Shown: positions 33,613 to 41,420 of the stretch, in pieces
Layout: each line of letters starts with the position of its first letter
Numbering within the stretch: the stretch's first letter is position 1
NCBI RefSeq assembly: GCF_019443505.1
Contig: NZ_CP080377.1
Location: forward strand, 5,270,001 to 5,334,000
Direction: 5' to 3'
Length of the DNA stretch: 64,000 nucleotides
Source of the DNA: Janthinobacterium sp. PAMC25594
GTDB lineage: Bacteria > Pseudomonadota > Gammaproteobacteria > Burkholderiales > Burkholderiaceae_D
Notes under the pieces: model-generated
The model's input: only the letters and a program-made list of their open reading frames with translations
What the model was told of the DNA's origin: nothing
Database searches by the model: none
Program-made: the position numbers and the translations under genes

Positions 33613-33632
33613 AAATCCTGTCCCCGCAACCA
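33613..33632 (+). other. attR core
   Basis: Exact copy of the 20 bases at 17624-17643. On its right the chromosomal sequence continues with the hairpin that belongs to the tRNA-fMet gene. Confidence 0.92.
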
Positions 33633-33640
33633 ATTCGAAG

Positions 33641-33675
33641 CCGCTGGTTCCTCGCAAGAGGGCCAGCGGTTTTTT
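33641..33675 (+). terminator. Displaced native terminator of tRNA-fMet copy 2
   Basis: CCGCTGG and CCAGCGG pair (with an inner CTC/GAG) and are followed by T6. The hairpin resembles the one after copy 1 and lies the same short distance after the repeated CCA, so it was the terminator of copy 2 before the element inserted. Confidence 0.85.
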
Positions 33676-33691
33676 CGTTGTGCGGTAGTGT

Positions 33692-34480
33692 TTACTCTTG
33701 CACCTGGCGCGCATACACCACCAGGCGCAAGTGGCGGTCCGCATCGATGGTCAGCGAGGTATGCTCATACGCGACCTGCTCGCCGTCGATTGTCAGGCGG
33801 TGCACGCCGTCGCACGGCGCATGCACGTCGTGGCGGCGCCACCATAGCTTGAACTCGGGCGAGACTTTTTCCAGTTCCTCCACCAGCGCGTGGATGTCCG
33901 CTTCCTGCGTGGCGCGCGCGTAGTCGCGGCGAAAGCTCGACAGCATCAGCGGCGCCTGCTCTTCCCAGCCGGCAAAGCGCGAGCGCAGCAGCGGATCGGT
34001 AAACAATAGCCACAGCAGGTTGCGGCGCGAGGCGGCATGCGCGCCGAAGCCAAACAGGGCATCCGCGCCCGCATTGAACGCCAGCACGTCCCAGCGCAGG
34101 TTGAGCACATAGGCCGGATGCGCCAGCTCGTGCATCAAGCGCCGTACCAGCGGCGGCACCACGCAATACGTCTTGCCCTCTTCGGCCGGTGGACGCGCAT
34201 GCGCCAGCAGGAACAGGTGGCGGCGCTCGCCTGCATCCAGCTTGAGCACCTGCGCCAGCTTGTCGAGAAAGGCGCTCGAGACGCCGATGTCGCGCCCCTG
34301 CTCCAGCCAGGTGTACCAGGTCAGTCCCACGCCGGCCAGCGCCGCCACTTCTTCGCGGCGTAAACCCGGCGTACGCCGCCTTCCGCCGCCGGGCAAGCCC
34401 ACATCTTCGGGCGACAGCCGCGCGCGCCGCGCCTGCAGGTAGGCGGCCAGTTCGTGGCGGGTGCGGGCCAAAGTGCGCAT
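33692..34480 (-). CDS. XRE-family regulator with MmyB-like ligand domain
   Basis: A 262-residue regulator. The N-terminal HTH (RREEVAALAGVGLTWYTWLEQGRD, residues 42-65) follows the RRTPGLRREE motif typical of the MmyB subgroup; the C-terminal domain (residues 105-262, with VLAFNAGADALF and LLWLLFTDP) is the MmyB-like PAS fold that in related proteins binds fatty acids. Such regulators commonly control an adjacent dehydrogenase or exporter. Here it is divergent from an MFS exporter with a palindrome between them, so it probably represses that gene and itself. Confidence 0.9.
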   Translation of the reverse strand: MRTLARTRHELAAYLQARRARLSPEDVGLPGGGRRRTPGLRREEVAALAGVGLTWYTWLEQGRDIGVSSAFLDKLAQVLKLDAGERRHLFLLAHARPPAEEGKTYCVVPPLVRRLMHELAHPAYVLNLRWDVLAFNAGADALFGFGAHAASRRNLLWLLFTDPLLRSRFAGWEEQAPLMLSSFRRDYARATQEADIHALVEELEKVSPEFKLWWRRHDVHAPCDGVHRLTIDGEQVAYEHTSLTIDADRHLRLVVYARQVQE

Positions 34481-34520
34481 GGTGTGGTCTCTCCTGTGAA
34501 CCTGTTGCTATCAGTAATAG

Positions 34521-34549
34521 TATAAACAGTTAAATTGTAATTGTTTATA
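34521..34549. promoter_or_regulatory. Palindromic operator between regulator and MFS genes
   Basis: TATAAACA and TGTTTATA form a perfect 8-bp inverted repeat with a 13-base spacer, in the AT-rich centre of the 110-base divergent promoter region. A site of this kind is expected for the XRE regulator. Confidence 0.6.
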
Positions 34550-34590
34550 TTGTATTCCAGAATGCCTGCTTTCTTTCCGAAAGCTTGCCC

Positions 34591-35826
34591 ATGTCTGACT
34601 ATTCCTCTTCCCGCGCGCCCGTATCTGCCGCCACCGCGCTGCCCGCCACCGTCTATCTGATCGCCGTGGGCGCGTTCGCGCTGGGCATGGCGTCGTATGT
34701 GACGGCGGGCTTGATGCCGCTGATCGCCAGTGCATTTTCCATCTCGCTGGCGATGGCAGCGCAACTGGTGACGGCATTTACCCTGGCCTATGGCCTGGGC
34801 TCGCCGCTTGTCGTGGCCTTGCTGCCGGCGCGCGCGCAACGCACCGGCCTGTTGCTCGCCCTGGCCGTGTTCGTGCTGGCGAACGGGGCCAGCGCGCTGG
34901 CGCCCGGATTCGGCAGTTTGCTGGCGTGGCGGGCCATTGCCGGCATCGGGGCCGGTGTCTACCTGGCGCTGGGTATCGCGGCGGCGGCGGGTGTGTCGGC
35001 GCAGCAGCAGCGGGGCAAGGCCATCGGCGTGATCATGGGCGGCATGGCTGGCGGCACGGTGCTGGGCGTGCCATTGAGCCTGTTGCTGGCGCAGCAGCTG
35101 GGCTGGACGGCGGCCCTGTGGCTGGTCGCCGTCCTCGGTGCGCTGGCGCTGGCGGGCTTGCTGTGGAAGCTGCCCGCGCTGCCGACGGCATCGGCCACAC
35201 CGGCCATATCACTGCGCCGCAAGCTGGCCTTGCTGGCCGATGGGCGGGTGCTGCTCATTCTGCTCGTGTCGCTGCTGGCGGCCGTCGCCAGCCTGGGCAT
35301 GTACACGTTTATTGCGCCGCTGCTGGCCTGGTCCGCGCACGGCGCGCCGGTGTCCGCCACGCCCTTCCTGTGGACATGGGGCGTGGGAGGGATCGCGGGC
35401 AGCGTGCTGGTGGGGCCATGGGCGGACAAGGTGGCGGCGCCGAAACTGAGCTGTTTCATCTTGCTGGTGCTGGCGCTGGCCCTGTGCGCGCTGCCGTTGG
35501 CGGCCGGCTGGTCGGCCTGGCTGATGCTGGCGCCGATTGCGTTGTGGGGCGCGGCTGGCTGGGCCCTGCAAGTGCCGCAGAACCAGCGGCTGCTGGCCGT
35601 GCGCGCGCGGCAGGGCGACGGCAACCTGGCCATCGCCCTCAATGAATCGGCGCTGTACCTGGGCAGCGCCATCGGCGCCGCCACGGGCGGGGTGCTGCTC
35701 CTGCTGGACTGGCCCATGTGGCTGCTGGCGGCCGGCGCCGCCCTGGTCGCCACCGCGGCGTTGCTGCTGCAATGGTGCGGCGTGAAATGGATTGCGGAAT
35801 TCCGGAAAATGGAAGAGTCTGTTTAG
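34591..35826 (+). CDS. MFS drug/arabinose-type exporter
   Basis: A 411-residue transporter with 12 predicted membrane helices of the DHA1 type (AraJ/YdhP-like). Motifs include the TM1-2 region FALGMASYVTAGLMPLIASAF and the helix YGLGSPLVVALLP with following Arg in place of the canonical loop motif, and GVPLSLLLAQQLGW in TM5. ATG at 34591 follows an in-frame TTG by two codons; the ribosome site is weak. Substrate unknown. It ends three bases inside the stop codon of the convergent anti-sigma gene. Confidence 0.87.
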   Translation: MSDYSSSRAPVSAATALPATVYLIAVGAFALGMASYVTAGLMPLIASAFSISLAMAAQLVTAFTLAYGLGSPLVVALLPARAQRTGLLLALAVFVLANGASALAPGFGSLLAWRAIAGIGAGVYLALGIAAAAGVSAQQQRGKAIGVIMGGMAGGTVLGVPLSLLLAQQLGWTAALWLVAVLGALALAGLLWKLPALPTASATPAISLRRKLALLADGRVLLILLVSLLAAVASLGMYTFIAPLLAWSAHGAPVSATPFLWTWGVGGIAGSVLVGPWADKVAAPKLSCFILLVLALALCALPLAAGWSAWLMLAPIALWGAAGWALQVPQNQRLLAVRARQGDGNLAIALNESALYLGSAIGAATGGVLLLLDWPMWLLAAGAALVATAALLLQWCGVKWIAEFRKMEESV

Positions 35827-36605
35827 TGACTTTCCAGCTGCGCATACGCGGCGTCGGCGATCTTGCCCAACTCGGCTTTCGGCAGCCTGGCCGAGAGGGC
35901 GTAGCCCATCTGGCCATCGATCCAGTAAAACACGCCCAGGTCCTTTTCCTGCGTGTAGCGGAATGCCGTTTCCTGCTTGCCGGCCCGCTCCCTGGCCACG
36001 TACAGGGTCAGGCGCTGGCCTTTGCCATCTTCATACATGAATTGCGCCACGGGGCCGTCGCCATCGCCAGGCAGCAGGCGCCCGCCGATCAGCTGGTAGC
36101 CGAGCGGCGACAGCGCGGGCGGCTGCAGTTTCGTGCCCAGGCGTTTCGACAGCCATTGCACCAGGTGCGCTTCCTGTGCCACCCCCACTTCGACGGGGTG
36201 GCGCACCTCGGGCGTGTAGACGGCATGGGCGATGGCGGCGCTGCGCGCCAGGGAGATCGGGCTGGCGCTGGCGGTCACGCTGTCGCCGCCACGCAGCAGC
36301 CAGCCGCCCATGCCGCCAGCGAGCACCAGCACGACGGCTGCCGCCGCCTGCATGGCGGGGCGATGCCAGGCGCCGTTCGCCGCCAACGGCGCCGCCGCCT
36401 GCAGCAGGGCAGGCGGCACGGTTTCGTCCAGCACGGGGTCGAACAGCGCGCGCAACTGGCGGTTCTGTTCGCGCCACGCATCGACCCTGGCGGCGTCTTG
36501 CGGATGCGCGCGCAGGTGGGCGTCGACGGCCGCGCGCTGCTCTTCGGGCAGGACGCCGTCGGCCAGGGCGTGCAATTGCGCTTCGCTGATGGCTTGCCTT
36601 GTCAT
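35823..36605 (-). CDS. Anti-sigma factor (transmembrane)
   Basis: A 260-residue membrane protein. The cytoplasmic N-terminus (MTRQAISEAQLHALADGVLPEEQRAAVDAHL-type, residues 1-60) is the helical anti-sigma domain but without the zinc-binding His-Cys-Cys set; one TM helix lies at about 83-101; the periplasmic part of about 150 residues ends the protein. Its ATG overlaps the stop of the ECF sigma gene (ATGA), the standard arrangement of a regulator pair. Confidence 0.87.
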   Translation of the reverse strand: MTRQAISEAQLHALADGVLPEEQRAAVDAHLRAHPQDAARVDAWREQNRQLRALFDPVLDETVPPALLQAAAPLAANGAWHRPAMQAAAAVVLVLAGGMGGWLLRGGDSVTASASPISLARSAAIAHAVYTPEVRHPVEVGVAQEAHLVQWLSKRLGTKLQPPALSPLGYQLIGGRLLPGDGDGPVAQFMYEDGKGQRLTLYVARERAGKQETAFRYTQEKDLGVFYWIDGQMGYALSARLPKAELGKIADAAYAQLESH

Positions 36606-37129
36606 TTCACGACTTTCAGGGTGGGTGGGCCGCTGCCCTGGCTGCCGGCAGGGCGGCCATCGAGCAGGGCGCGCAGCTTGTCGCGTCCGCGCGACAGGCG
36701 CGACATGACGGTGCCGACGGGGATGTCCAGGGTGGCCGCCACCTGCTCGTACGGCATCTGTTCCAGCGCGACCAGCAGGATCACTTCGCGCTGCCCCAGC
36801 GGCAGGCGGGCCAGCGCCGCATCCATTTCGCCGATGGCGATGGCCTGCCCCGGCGCCCGCTCCGGCGCGGGCAGCACGCTGTCGTCATCCAGCTCCTGCA
36901 GCGCCAGGCCGGGGCGGCGCAATTGATCCACGTGCAGGTTGTGCATGATGGAGAACAGCCAGGGCCGCAGCTCGCCGCCGCGCTGCCACTGGTCGAATTT
37001 GCGCCAGGCCCGCTCCACGGTGTCCTGCACCAGGTCGTCCGCGTGCACGGCGCCCGCCAGCGCGCGCGCATAGCGGCGCAGGCCCGGCAGGCAGGCTTGC
37101 AGCTGGCGGCTGTCCTCTGGCGTGGTCAT
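36602..37129 (-). CDS. ECF-type RNA polymerase sigma factor
   Basis: A 175-residue sigma-70 family factor with region 2 (YARALAGAVHADDLVQDTVERAW, LRPWLFSIMHNLHVDQLRR) and region 4 (LPLGQREVILLVALEQMPYEQVAATLDIPVGTVMSRLSRGR). It is controlled by the following anti-sigma gene. The gene for a secreted COG4315 protein directly upstream may belong to the same unit or be a target. Confidence 0.93.
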   Translation of the reverse strand: MTTPEDSRQLQACLPGLRRYARALAGAVHADDLVQDTVERAWRKFDQWQRGGELRPWLFSIMHNLHVDQLRRPGLALQELDDDSVLPAPERAPGQAIAIGEMDAALARLPLGQREVILLVALEQMPYEQVAATLDIPVGTVMSRLSRGRDKLRALLDGRPAGSQGSGPPTLKVVK

Positions 37130-37148
37130 TGTGGCGGCGGGAAGGGGC

Positions 37149-37514
37149 TTACGGCTTGACGACGTGCCACACGTTCTTGAAATTGTCGCCGGCCACGTCG
37201 CCCGGCTTCTTGTCTTCCTTGTACAGGTACAGGGGCTTGCCCTTGTACGTCAGCTGCATGGCGCCGTTGTCTTCGCGCTTGATGCTGCCATACGGGGCGG
37301 CGGGCGCCGCGTCGGAGGTAATGACGGCGGGCCAGGCCACCAGGCAGCCGCCGCTGCAGGCGCTCTTGCCACTGTCGGCGACATCCTTGTCGAACACGTA
37401 CACGGTCATGCCGCTGGCGTTGACCAGCATACCGTTGGCGGGCATGACGTCGGCGGCGAAGGCGAGGGGGGCGGACAACAGGGCGGCGAGGGTGGCGATA
37501 GCAGTAAAGCGCAT
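37149..37514 (-). CDS. Secreted COG4315-type repeat protein
   Basis: A 121-residue periplasmic or secreted protein: signal peptide (IATLAALLSAPLAFA), then two copies of the COG4315 lipoprotein-repeat module (GMLVNASGMTVYVFDKD; MQLTYKGKPLYLYKEDKKPGDVAGD), with Cys pair SACSGGCLVAWP between them. Function of the family is unknown. AAGGAG precedes the ATG. It lies 20 bases before the ECF sigma gene on the same strand; this pairing of COG4315 proteins with ECF sigma factors recurs in beta-proteobacteria as far as I recall. Confidence 0.88.
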   Translation of the reverse strand: MRFTAIATLAALLSAPLAFAADVMPANGMLVNASGMTVYVFDKDVADSGKSACSGGCLVAWPAVITSDAAPAAPYGSIKREDNGAMQLTYKGKPLYLYKEDKKPGDVAGDNFKNVWHVVKP

Positions 37515-37571
37515 GATGATCTCCTTGATGTTTGGTGGGCTTGCAAGGGATAGACGCGCGACGCGGCCCGT

Positions 37572-38492
37572 TTATTCCACCGCTGATGGATTATTTTTCG
37601 GGTGCAGGCTGGCCCACAGGTGGGCGGCGGCCATGGTGCGGTGCGGCGCGTACTGGCGCAGCCACTGCTCCGTGCGCGCCATGTCAGGCTTCGTTACTTC
37701 GCCGAGCAGCTTTTGCAGGGCGGCGCGGATGGCCACGTCGCCATGTAGCGAGCAGTCGGCATAGCCGTAGCCGCGCAGCAGCGCGTAGTTGACGGTCCAC
37801 GGGCCGATGCCCTTCACGGCCAGCAGCGCCTGCGATATGGCCGCCACGTCGCCGGAAGGGGGGAGTTCCAGCGACAATTCCCCGTCATCGACCAGGCGCG
37901 CCAGGCGCAGCACGGTTTCCGCCTTGGCGCGCGAGAATTTGCGGCTGGTCAAATCCTCGATCTCAAGCTGCGCCACGTCGCGCGCCTCCGGGTAGCACCA
38001 CAAACCGGTGGCGTGCCGGCGCCCCGCCTGCAGAATAAACGTGCGGCGCAGGGAAATGGCGAACGGCAGGTTGATCTGCTGGCCGATGATGGCCCAGGTC
38101 AGCGCCTCGAACGGGCTGGCCGATTGCACGATGCGCAAGCCCGGATTGAGCCGGATCAAAGGCGCCAGCAGCGGGTCTCCGGCGGCCAGTTGCGCGAATG
38201 GCTGCGGGTCGATGCGCAGGCCGAGGATGTTGAGCAGGGCGCCGTGCAGCGGCGTTTGCAGAGCGTCGCTGGCGCTGCCGTCGATTTCGGCGCGGCAGAC
38301 GGCGGCATCGTCGGTGAAGGCCACGTCCAGCACCACGGGCACGCCGGCAAGCAGGATGCCCTTGCGCAGGCCTGTCGCGGTGACCTGTTCCGCCACGCCT
38401 TCCCCGTCGCGGCCATGGAAGGCGATGACATCGTCGCGGCGGTAGCCGGCGGGCAGGGGCAGGGTCCAGTGCAGCAGGGTCATGGTGGCCAA
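37572..38492 (-). CDS. alkA: DNA-3-methyladenine glycosylase II
   Basis: A 306-residue base-excision enzyme that removes alkylated purines. The N-terminal AlkA_N domain (residues 1-115) is followed by the HhH-GPD domain with the hairpin LLAVKGIGPWTVNYALLRG and the catalytic Asp in SLHGDVAIR. Also present are the SPFEALTWAIIGQQIN and SRAKAETVLRLARL segments. There is no AdaA fusion or Ada gene alongside. It is separated by 57 bases from the COG4315 gene. Confidence 0.92.
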   Translation of the reverse strand: MATMTLLHWTLPLPAGYRRDDVIAFHGRDGEGVAEQVTATGLRKGILLAGVPVVLDVAFTDDAAVCRAEIDGSASDALQTPLHGALLNILGLRIDPQPFAQLAAGDPLLAPLIRLNPGLRIVQSASPFEALTWAIIGQQINLPFAISLRRTFILQAGRRHATGLWCYPEARDVAQLEIEDLTSRKFSRAKAETVLRLARLVDDGELSLELPPSGDVAAISQALLAVKGIGPWTVNYALLRGYGYADCSLHGDVAIRAALQKLLGEVTKPDMARTEQWLRQYAPHRTMAAAHLWASLHPKNNPSAVE

Positions 38493-38551
38493 AAATCAGG
38501 GAAGGTAGCAGGGGCGCGCCGCAGGCGCATCTTGTTTCTTGCTTTCAGGCT

Positions 38552-39559
38552 TCAGCGCACGCAGAGGCCCGGGTTGGGCGGCGTCAAGGCGGCCGCGTGC
38601 TGGATCTGCAGCGCGTCGGGCACGCCGTTTTTCACGGCAGTCAGCTCGGCCAGGATGGAAATGGCGATTTCGGCCGGCGTCTTGCTGCCGATGTACAGGC
38701 CGATGGGGCCGTGCAGGCGTGCCAGTTGTTCGGCGCTGACGTCGAACTGCAGCAGCCGCTCGCGGCGCTTGGCGTTATTCGCGCGCGAGCCGATGGCGCC
38801 GACATAAAAAGCCGGGGATTTGAGCGCTTCCATCAGGGCCAGGTCGTCGAGCTTGGGATCGTGCGTGAGGGCGACGACGGCGCTGCGGCTGTCGAGCTTT
38901 AAATCCAGCACGAGGTCGTCGGGCATGGCGTGCAGCAGGGGCACGCCGGGCACGTTCCAGCCGCCCCGGTATTCCTCGCGCGGGTCGCAGACGATGACGT
39001 GGTAATCCATGGCCATGGCGATCTGCGCCACGAAGCGCGACAGCTGGCTGGCGCCGATGATCAGCAAGCGCCAGCGCGGGCCGTGCTGCGTGGTGAGCAC
39101 GGTGTTTTCCAGGGCCAGCACGGCGCCCGGCACGGCGGTGCGCAGGGTGACGGCGCCCGTGCCCAGGTCGAGGCGGCGTTCAACCAGTTCGTGCGCTTCC
39201 AGACGCGCCAGCAGTTCGGCCACGCGGCTGTCCGCATGCAGCGGCTCGATGGCCAGTTCGATGGTGCCGCCGCAGGGCAGGCCGAAGCGGTGCGCCTCGT
39301 CGGCGCTGATGCCGTAACTGACGATTTCGGGCAGCGTGCGCACGATGCCGCGTGTGCGGACGGTGTCGATCAGGTCATCCTCGATGCAGCCGCCGGAAAC
39401 GGAACCGACCACCGTGCCATCGTCGCAGATGGCCAGCGTGGCGCCCACGGGGCGGGGGCTGGAACCCCAGGTCTTGATGACGGTGACGAGTTCGCAGCGA
39501 TGCCCGGCGGCGAGCCAGGCGGCGCTGGTTTTCAGAACTTCAAGGTCGATGCTGTCCAT
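38552..39559 (-). CDS. XdhC/CoxI family molybdoenzyme maturation protein
   Basis: A 335-residue protein with the XdhC_CoxI N-terminal domain (VTVIKTWGSSPRPVGATLAI; VGSVSGGCIEDDL) and a Rossmann C-terminal domain (LLIIGASQLSRFVAQIAMAM; ALTHDPKLDDLALMEAL; YVGAIGSRANNAKRRERL). XdhC proteins bind molybdenum cofactor and help insert its sulfurated form into xanthine dehydrogenase-type enzymes. No such enzyme is encoded in the window, so its client is elsewhere. Confidence 0.9.
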   Translation of the reverse strand: MDSIDLEVLKTSAAWLAAGHRCELVTVIKTWGSSPRPVGATLAICDDGTVVGSVSGGCIEDDLIDTVRTRGIVRTLPEIVSYGISADEAHRFGLPCGGTIELAIEPLHADSRVAELLARLEAHELVERRLDLGTGAVTLRTAVPGAVLALENTVLTTQHGPRWRLLIIGASQLSRFVAQIAMAMDYHVIVCDPREEYRGGWNVPGVPLLHAMPDDLVLDLKLDSRSAVVALTHDPKLDDLALMEALKSPAFYVGAIGSRANNAKRRERLLQFDVSAEQLARLHGPIGLYIGSKTPAEIAISILAELTAVKNGVPDALQIQHAAALTPPNPGLCVR

Positions 39560-39657
39560 GGGGCGCGGGAGTGATGCCGCATGTTTGCGGCAAAGTATGG
39601 AAAAGTATTCAAGATTGTGGATATACTACCTGCTCCACCACCCTGCGGAGAATTTTC

Positions 39658-39798
39658 ATGTCAAATGAAGTCAAGACGCAAGAAGAGGGTATTCCCAAGT
39701 TCGGCAAACTGCTCATCGTCCTGTTTCTGGCCGTGGTGTTCTGCGGCGCCCTGACCTGGATCATGGGCACTTACTTCCCGAACTTTCCCGGCGCCTGA
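39658..39798 (+). CDS. Small single-pass membrane protein
   Basis: A 46-residue protein with a charged N-terminus and one TM helix (LLIVLFLAVVFCGALTWIMG). A GCGGAG ribosome site lies eight bases before the ATG. It stands alone between divergent xdhC and convergent M48 genes. No assigned function. Confidence 0.65.
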   Translation: MSNEVKTQEEGIPKFGKLLIVLFLAVVFCGALTWIMGTYFPNFPGA

Positions 39799-39829
39799 GC
39801 AACCCCGGTTTTGTCAGGCGCCTCTTTGC

Positions 39830-40933
39830 TTAAGGTTTCAGCGGTTTCTTGGCTGCCTGCTTGGCGCGCACGTCGGTGACGGCGCGGTTGATGGCCGCCA
39901 TGCGTGAGTTGGTACCCGGATGCAGGGCCGTGTAGCCGTTGGCGACTGTCGCCGGCACTTGCGTGGCCAGGCGCTGCCAGAAGCGGGCGGCGTTGTCGAC
40001 GTTGTAGCCGGCGCGCGCCAGCAGGTAGATGGCCAGGGTATCGGCTTGTACGTCGAGTTCCTGCGGCATGGCCTTGATGCCGGCGGCGCCCGTCAGCATC
40101 GATACGTCGGGCTGCACGGCGCCCAGGCTGTCGATGATGCTGCCGGCCGTACCGGCCGTGCGCTGGCTGCGCGCATGATCGAGGATGTTGTGCGCCATTT
40201 CACGGGCGATCACGAAGGCGATGCCTTCGTCGTTTTGCGCCGCATTGAGCATGCCGCGCGTGAGCATGATGCGTGCGCCGTCCGAATAAGCGTTGACATT
40301 GTCCGCATTGCCCAGGGCGACGCGGAAGGCGCAGGCGCGCGTGACGGGAATCTTTAAATCCTGCGGCTGGCCGTCGCGGGCGATGGTCATGTTCAGGCTG
40401 GCGCTCTTCGAGGCCAGCGGGCCGACGATGGCGGCGAACGGGCCTTCCGCTTTCGGGCCGGCCGGCAGCGGCTTGCCTTCCGCGGCCAGCAAGCCGTCGC
40501 CCTTGCGCAAGCCGGCGCGCGCGGCGCCGCTGCCAGGCAGCACGCCCGAGACCTGCATCTGTTCGCCATAGCCGAGCGCCGCCTGCGCCGCATCGGCATA
40601 GATACCGGGGTAGGAATACTTGTTCTGCGCCGTGAAGCCCAGCAGGTTGCGCGCATACGTCTTGCACAGGTCCGCATTGTTGATCAGCAGGGGCGCCGAA
40701 ACTTTCGACAGGCGATCCTGCAGCGCCACCATCTTCACCAGCTCTTCCTGCGCCGCCTTCTGTTGCGCCGTCGGCGCGGGCGCATCGGGCGCCGGCACGA
40801 CATTGAACGGGCCGCTGACAGTCGTCGTCGGCGTGGTACAGGCAGAGAGAAGGGCAACGCAAGCCACCAGCAGCGGCGAGGCCAGATGGCGCAGCGAGGT
40901 TGGGGCTGGGATCAGATGGCGGAAACCTGGCAT
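39830..40933 (-). CDS. M48-like lipoprotein with PDZ domain, probably inactive as a protease
   Basis: A 367-residue lipoprotein (signal peptide, lipobox LLSAC with Cys32). A PDZ-like domain covers about 115-200 (VSGVLPGSGAARAGLRKGDGLLA). The M48 domain follows, but the metal motif HExxH reads Arg244-Glu-Met-Ala-His248, and the third ligand position (EAD in the family) reads Gln296-Ala-Asp. Two of three zinc ligands are thus gone while the surrounding family pattern (AHNILDH; YLLARAGYN; LHPGTNSRMAAI) is kept. It may be a chaperone-like or regulatory pseudo-protease. It lies 12 bases after dut and could be co-transcribed. Confidence 0.82.
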   Translation of the reverse strand: MPGFRHLIPAPTSLRHLASPLLVACVALLSACTTPTTTVSGPFNVVPAPDAPAPTAQQKAAQEELVKMVALQDRLSKVSAPLLINNADLCKTYARNLLGFTAQNKYSYPGIYADAAQAALGYGEQMQVSGVLPGSGAARAGLRKGDGLLAAEGKPLPAGPKAEGPFAAIVGPLASKSASLNMTIARDGQPQDLKIPVTRACAFRVALGNADNVNAYSDGARIMLTRGMLNAAQNDEGIAFVIAREMAHNILDHARSQRTAGTAGSIIDSLGAVQPDVSMLTGAAGIKAMPQELDVQADTLAIYLLARAGYNVDNAARFWQRLATQVPATVANGYTALHPGTNSRMAAINRAVTDVRAKQAAKKPLKP

Positions 40934-40945
40934 AAGTGTAAATCC

Positions 40946-41395
40946 TTAATGTTTGCCGGTGCTGCCGAAACCGCCAACACCGCGTTCGCTGTCGCCGAAT
41001 TCCTCGACGACGTTAAAGCCCACTTGCAGCACCGGCACGATAATCAGCTGCGCCAGGCGTTCCATGGGATTGAGCGTGAAAGCGCTCTGGCCCCGGTTCC
41101 AGGTCGATACCATCAGCTGGCCCTGGTAATCGGAATCGATCAAGCCTACCAGATTCCCCAGGACGATGCCGTTTTTGTGGCCCATGCCGCTGCGCGGCAA
41201 AATCATGGCCGCATACGACGGGTCGCCGATGTGGATGGCCAGGCCGGTGGGAATGAGCACGGTCTGGCCCGCTTCGATGGTGATGGGCGCATCGATGCAG
41301 GCGCGCAGGTCCAGCCCCGCGCTGCCCGGGGTGGCGTAGGCCGGCAGCAGTTCCTGCATGCGGGCGTCGAGGATCTTGATGTCGATATTTTTCAT
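40946..41395 (-). CDS. dut: Deoxyuridine 5'-triphosphate nucleotidohydrolase (dUTPase)
   Basis: A 149-residue trimeric dUTPase with all five motifs: [34 protein letters not shown], the [12 protein letters not shown] segment and the C-terminal GVGGFGSTG. It hydrolyses dUTP to dUMP, keeping uracil out of DNA and feeding thymidylate synthesis. It follows coaBC by 25 bases, an order conserved in many proteobacteria. Confidence 0.96.
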   Translation of the reverse strand: MKNIDIKILDARMQELLPAYATPGSAGLDLRACIDAPITIEAGQTVLIPTGLAIHIGDPSYAAMILPRSGMGHKNGIVLGNLVGLIDSDYQGQLMVSTWNRGQSAFTLNPMERLAQLIIVPVLQVGFNVVEEFGDSERGVGGFGSTGKH

Positions 41396-41420
41396 TGAAG
41401 CTAAGTCGTTTAAAAAGTGA

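Larger units (their letters stand above)
17624..33632. mobile_element. Integrative mobilizable element in tRNA-fMet, about 16.0 kb
   Basis: The boundaries are a perfect 20-bp direct repeat of the tRNA 3' end (17624-17643 and 33613-33632). A tyrosine integrase lies 83 bases inside the right end. Contents: a TraY/DotA-like protein and two small partners, a MobF relaxase operon, pilin and PilV-like genes, two Cys-rich paralogues, a DUF3987-like protein, iteron repeats and an ankyrin protein. There is no type IV coupling protein, VirB4 or TraU-type ATPase, lytic transglycosylase or prepilin peptidase. I therefore class it as mobilizable by a helper. The local style (A-rich Lys codons, short coupled genes) also differs from the flanking chromosome. 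Confidence 0.88.

Noticed and set aside
17624..33632. Prophage
   Set aside because: No capsid, terminase, portal, tail or lysis genes; the content is relaxase, TraY and pilin.
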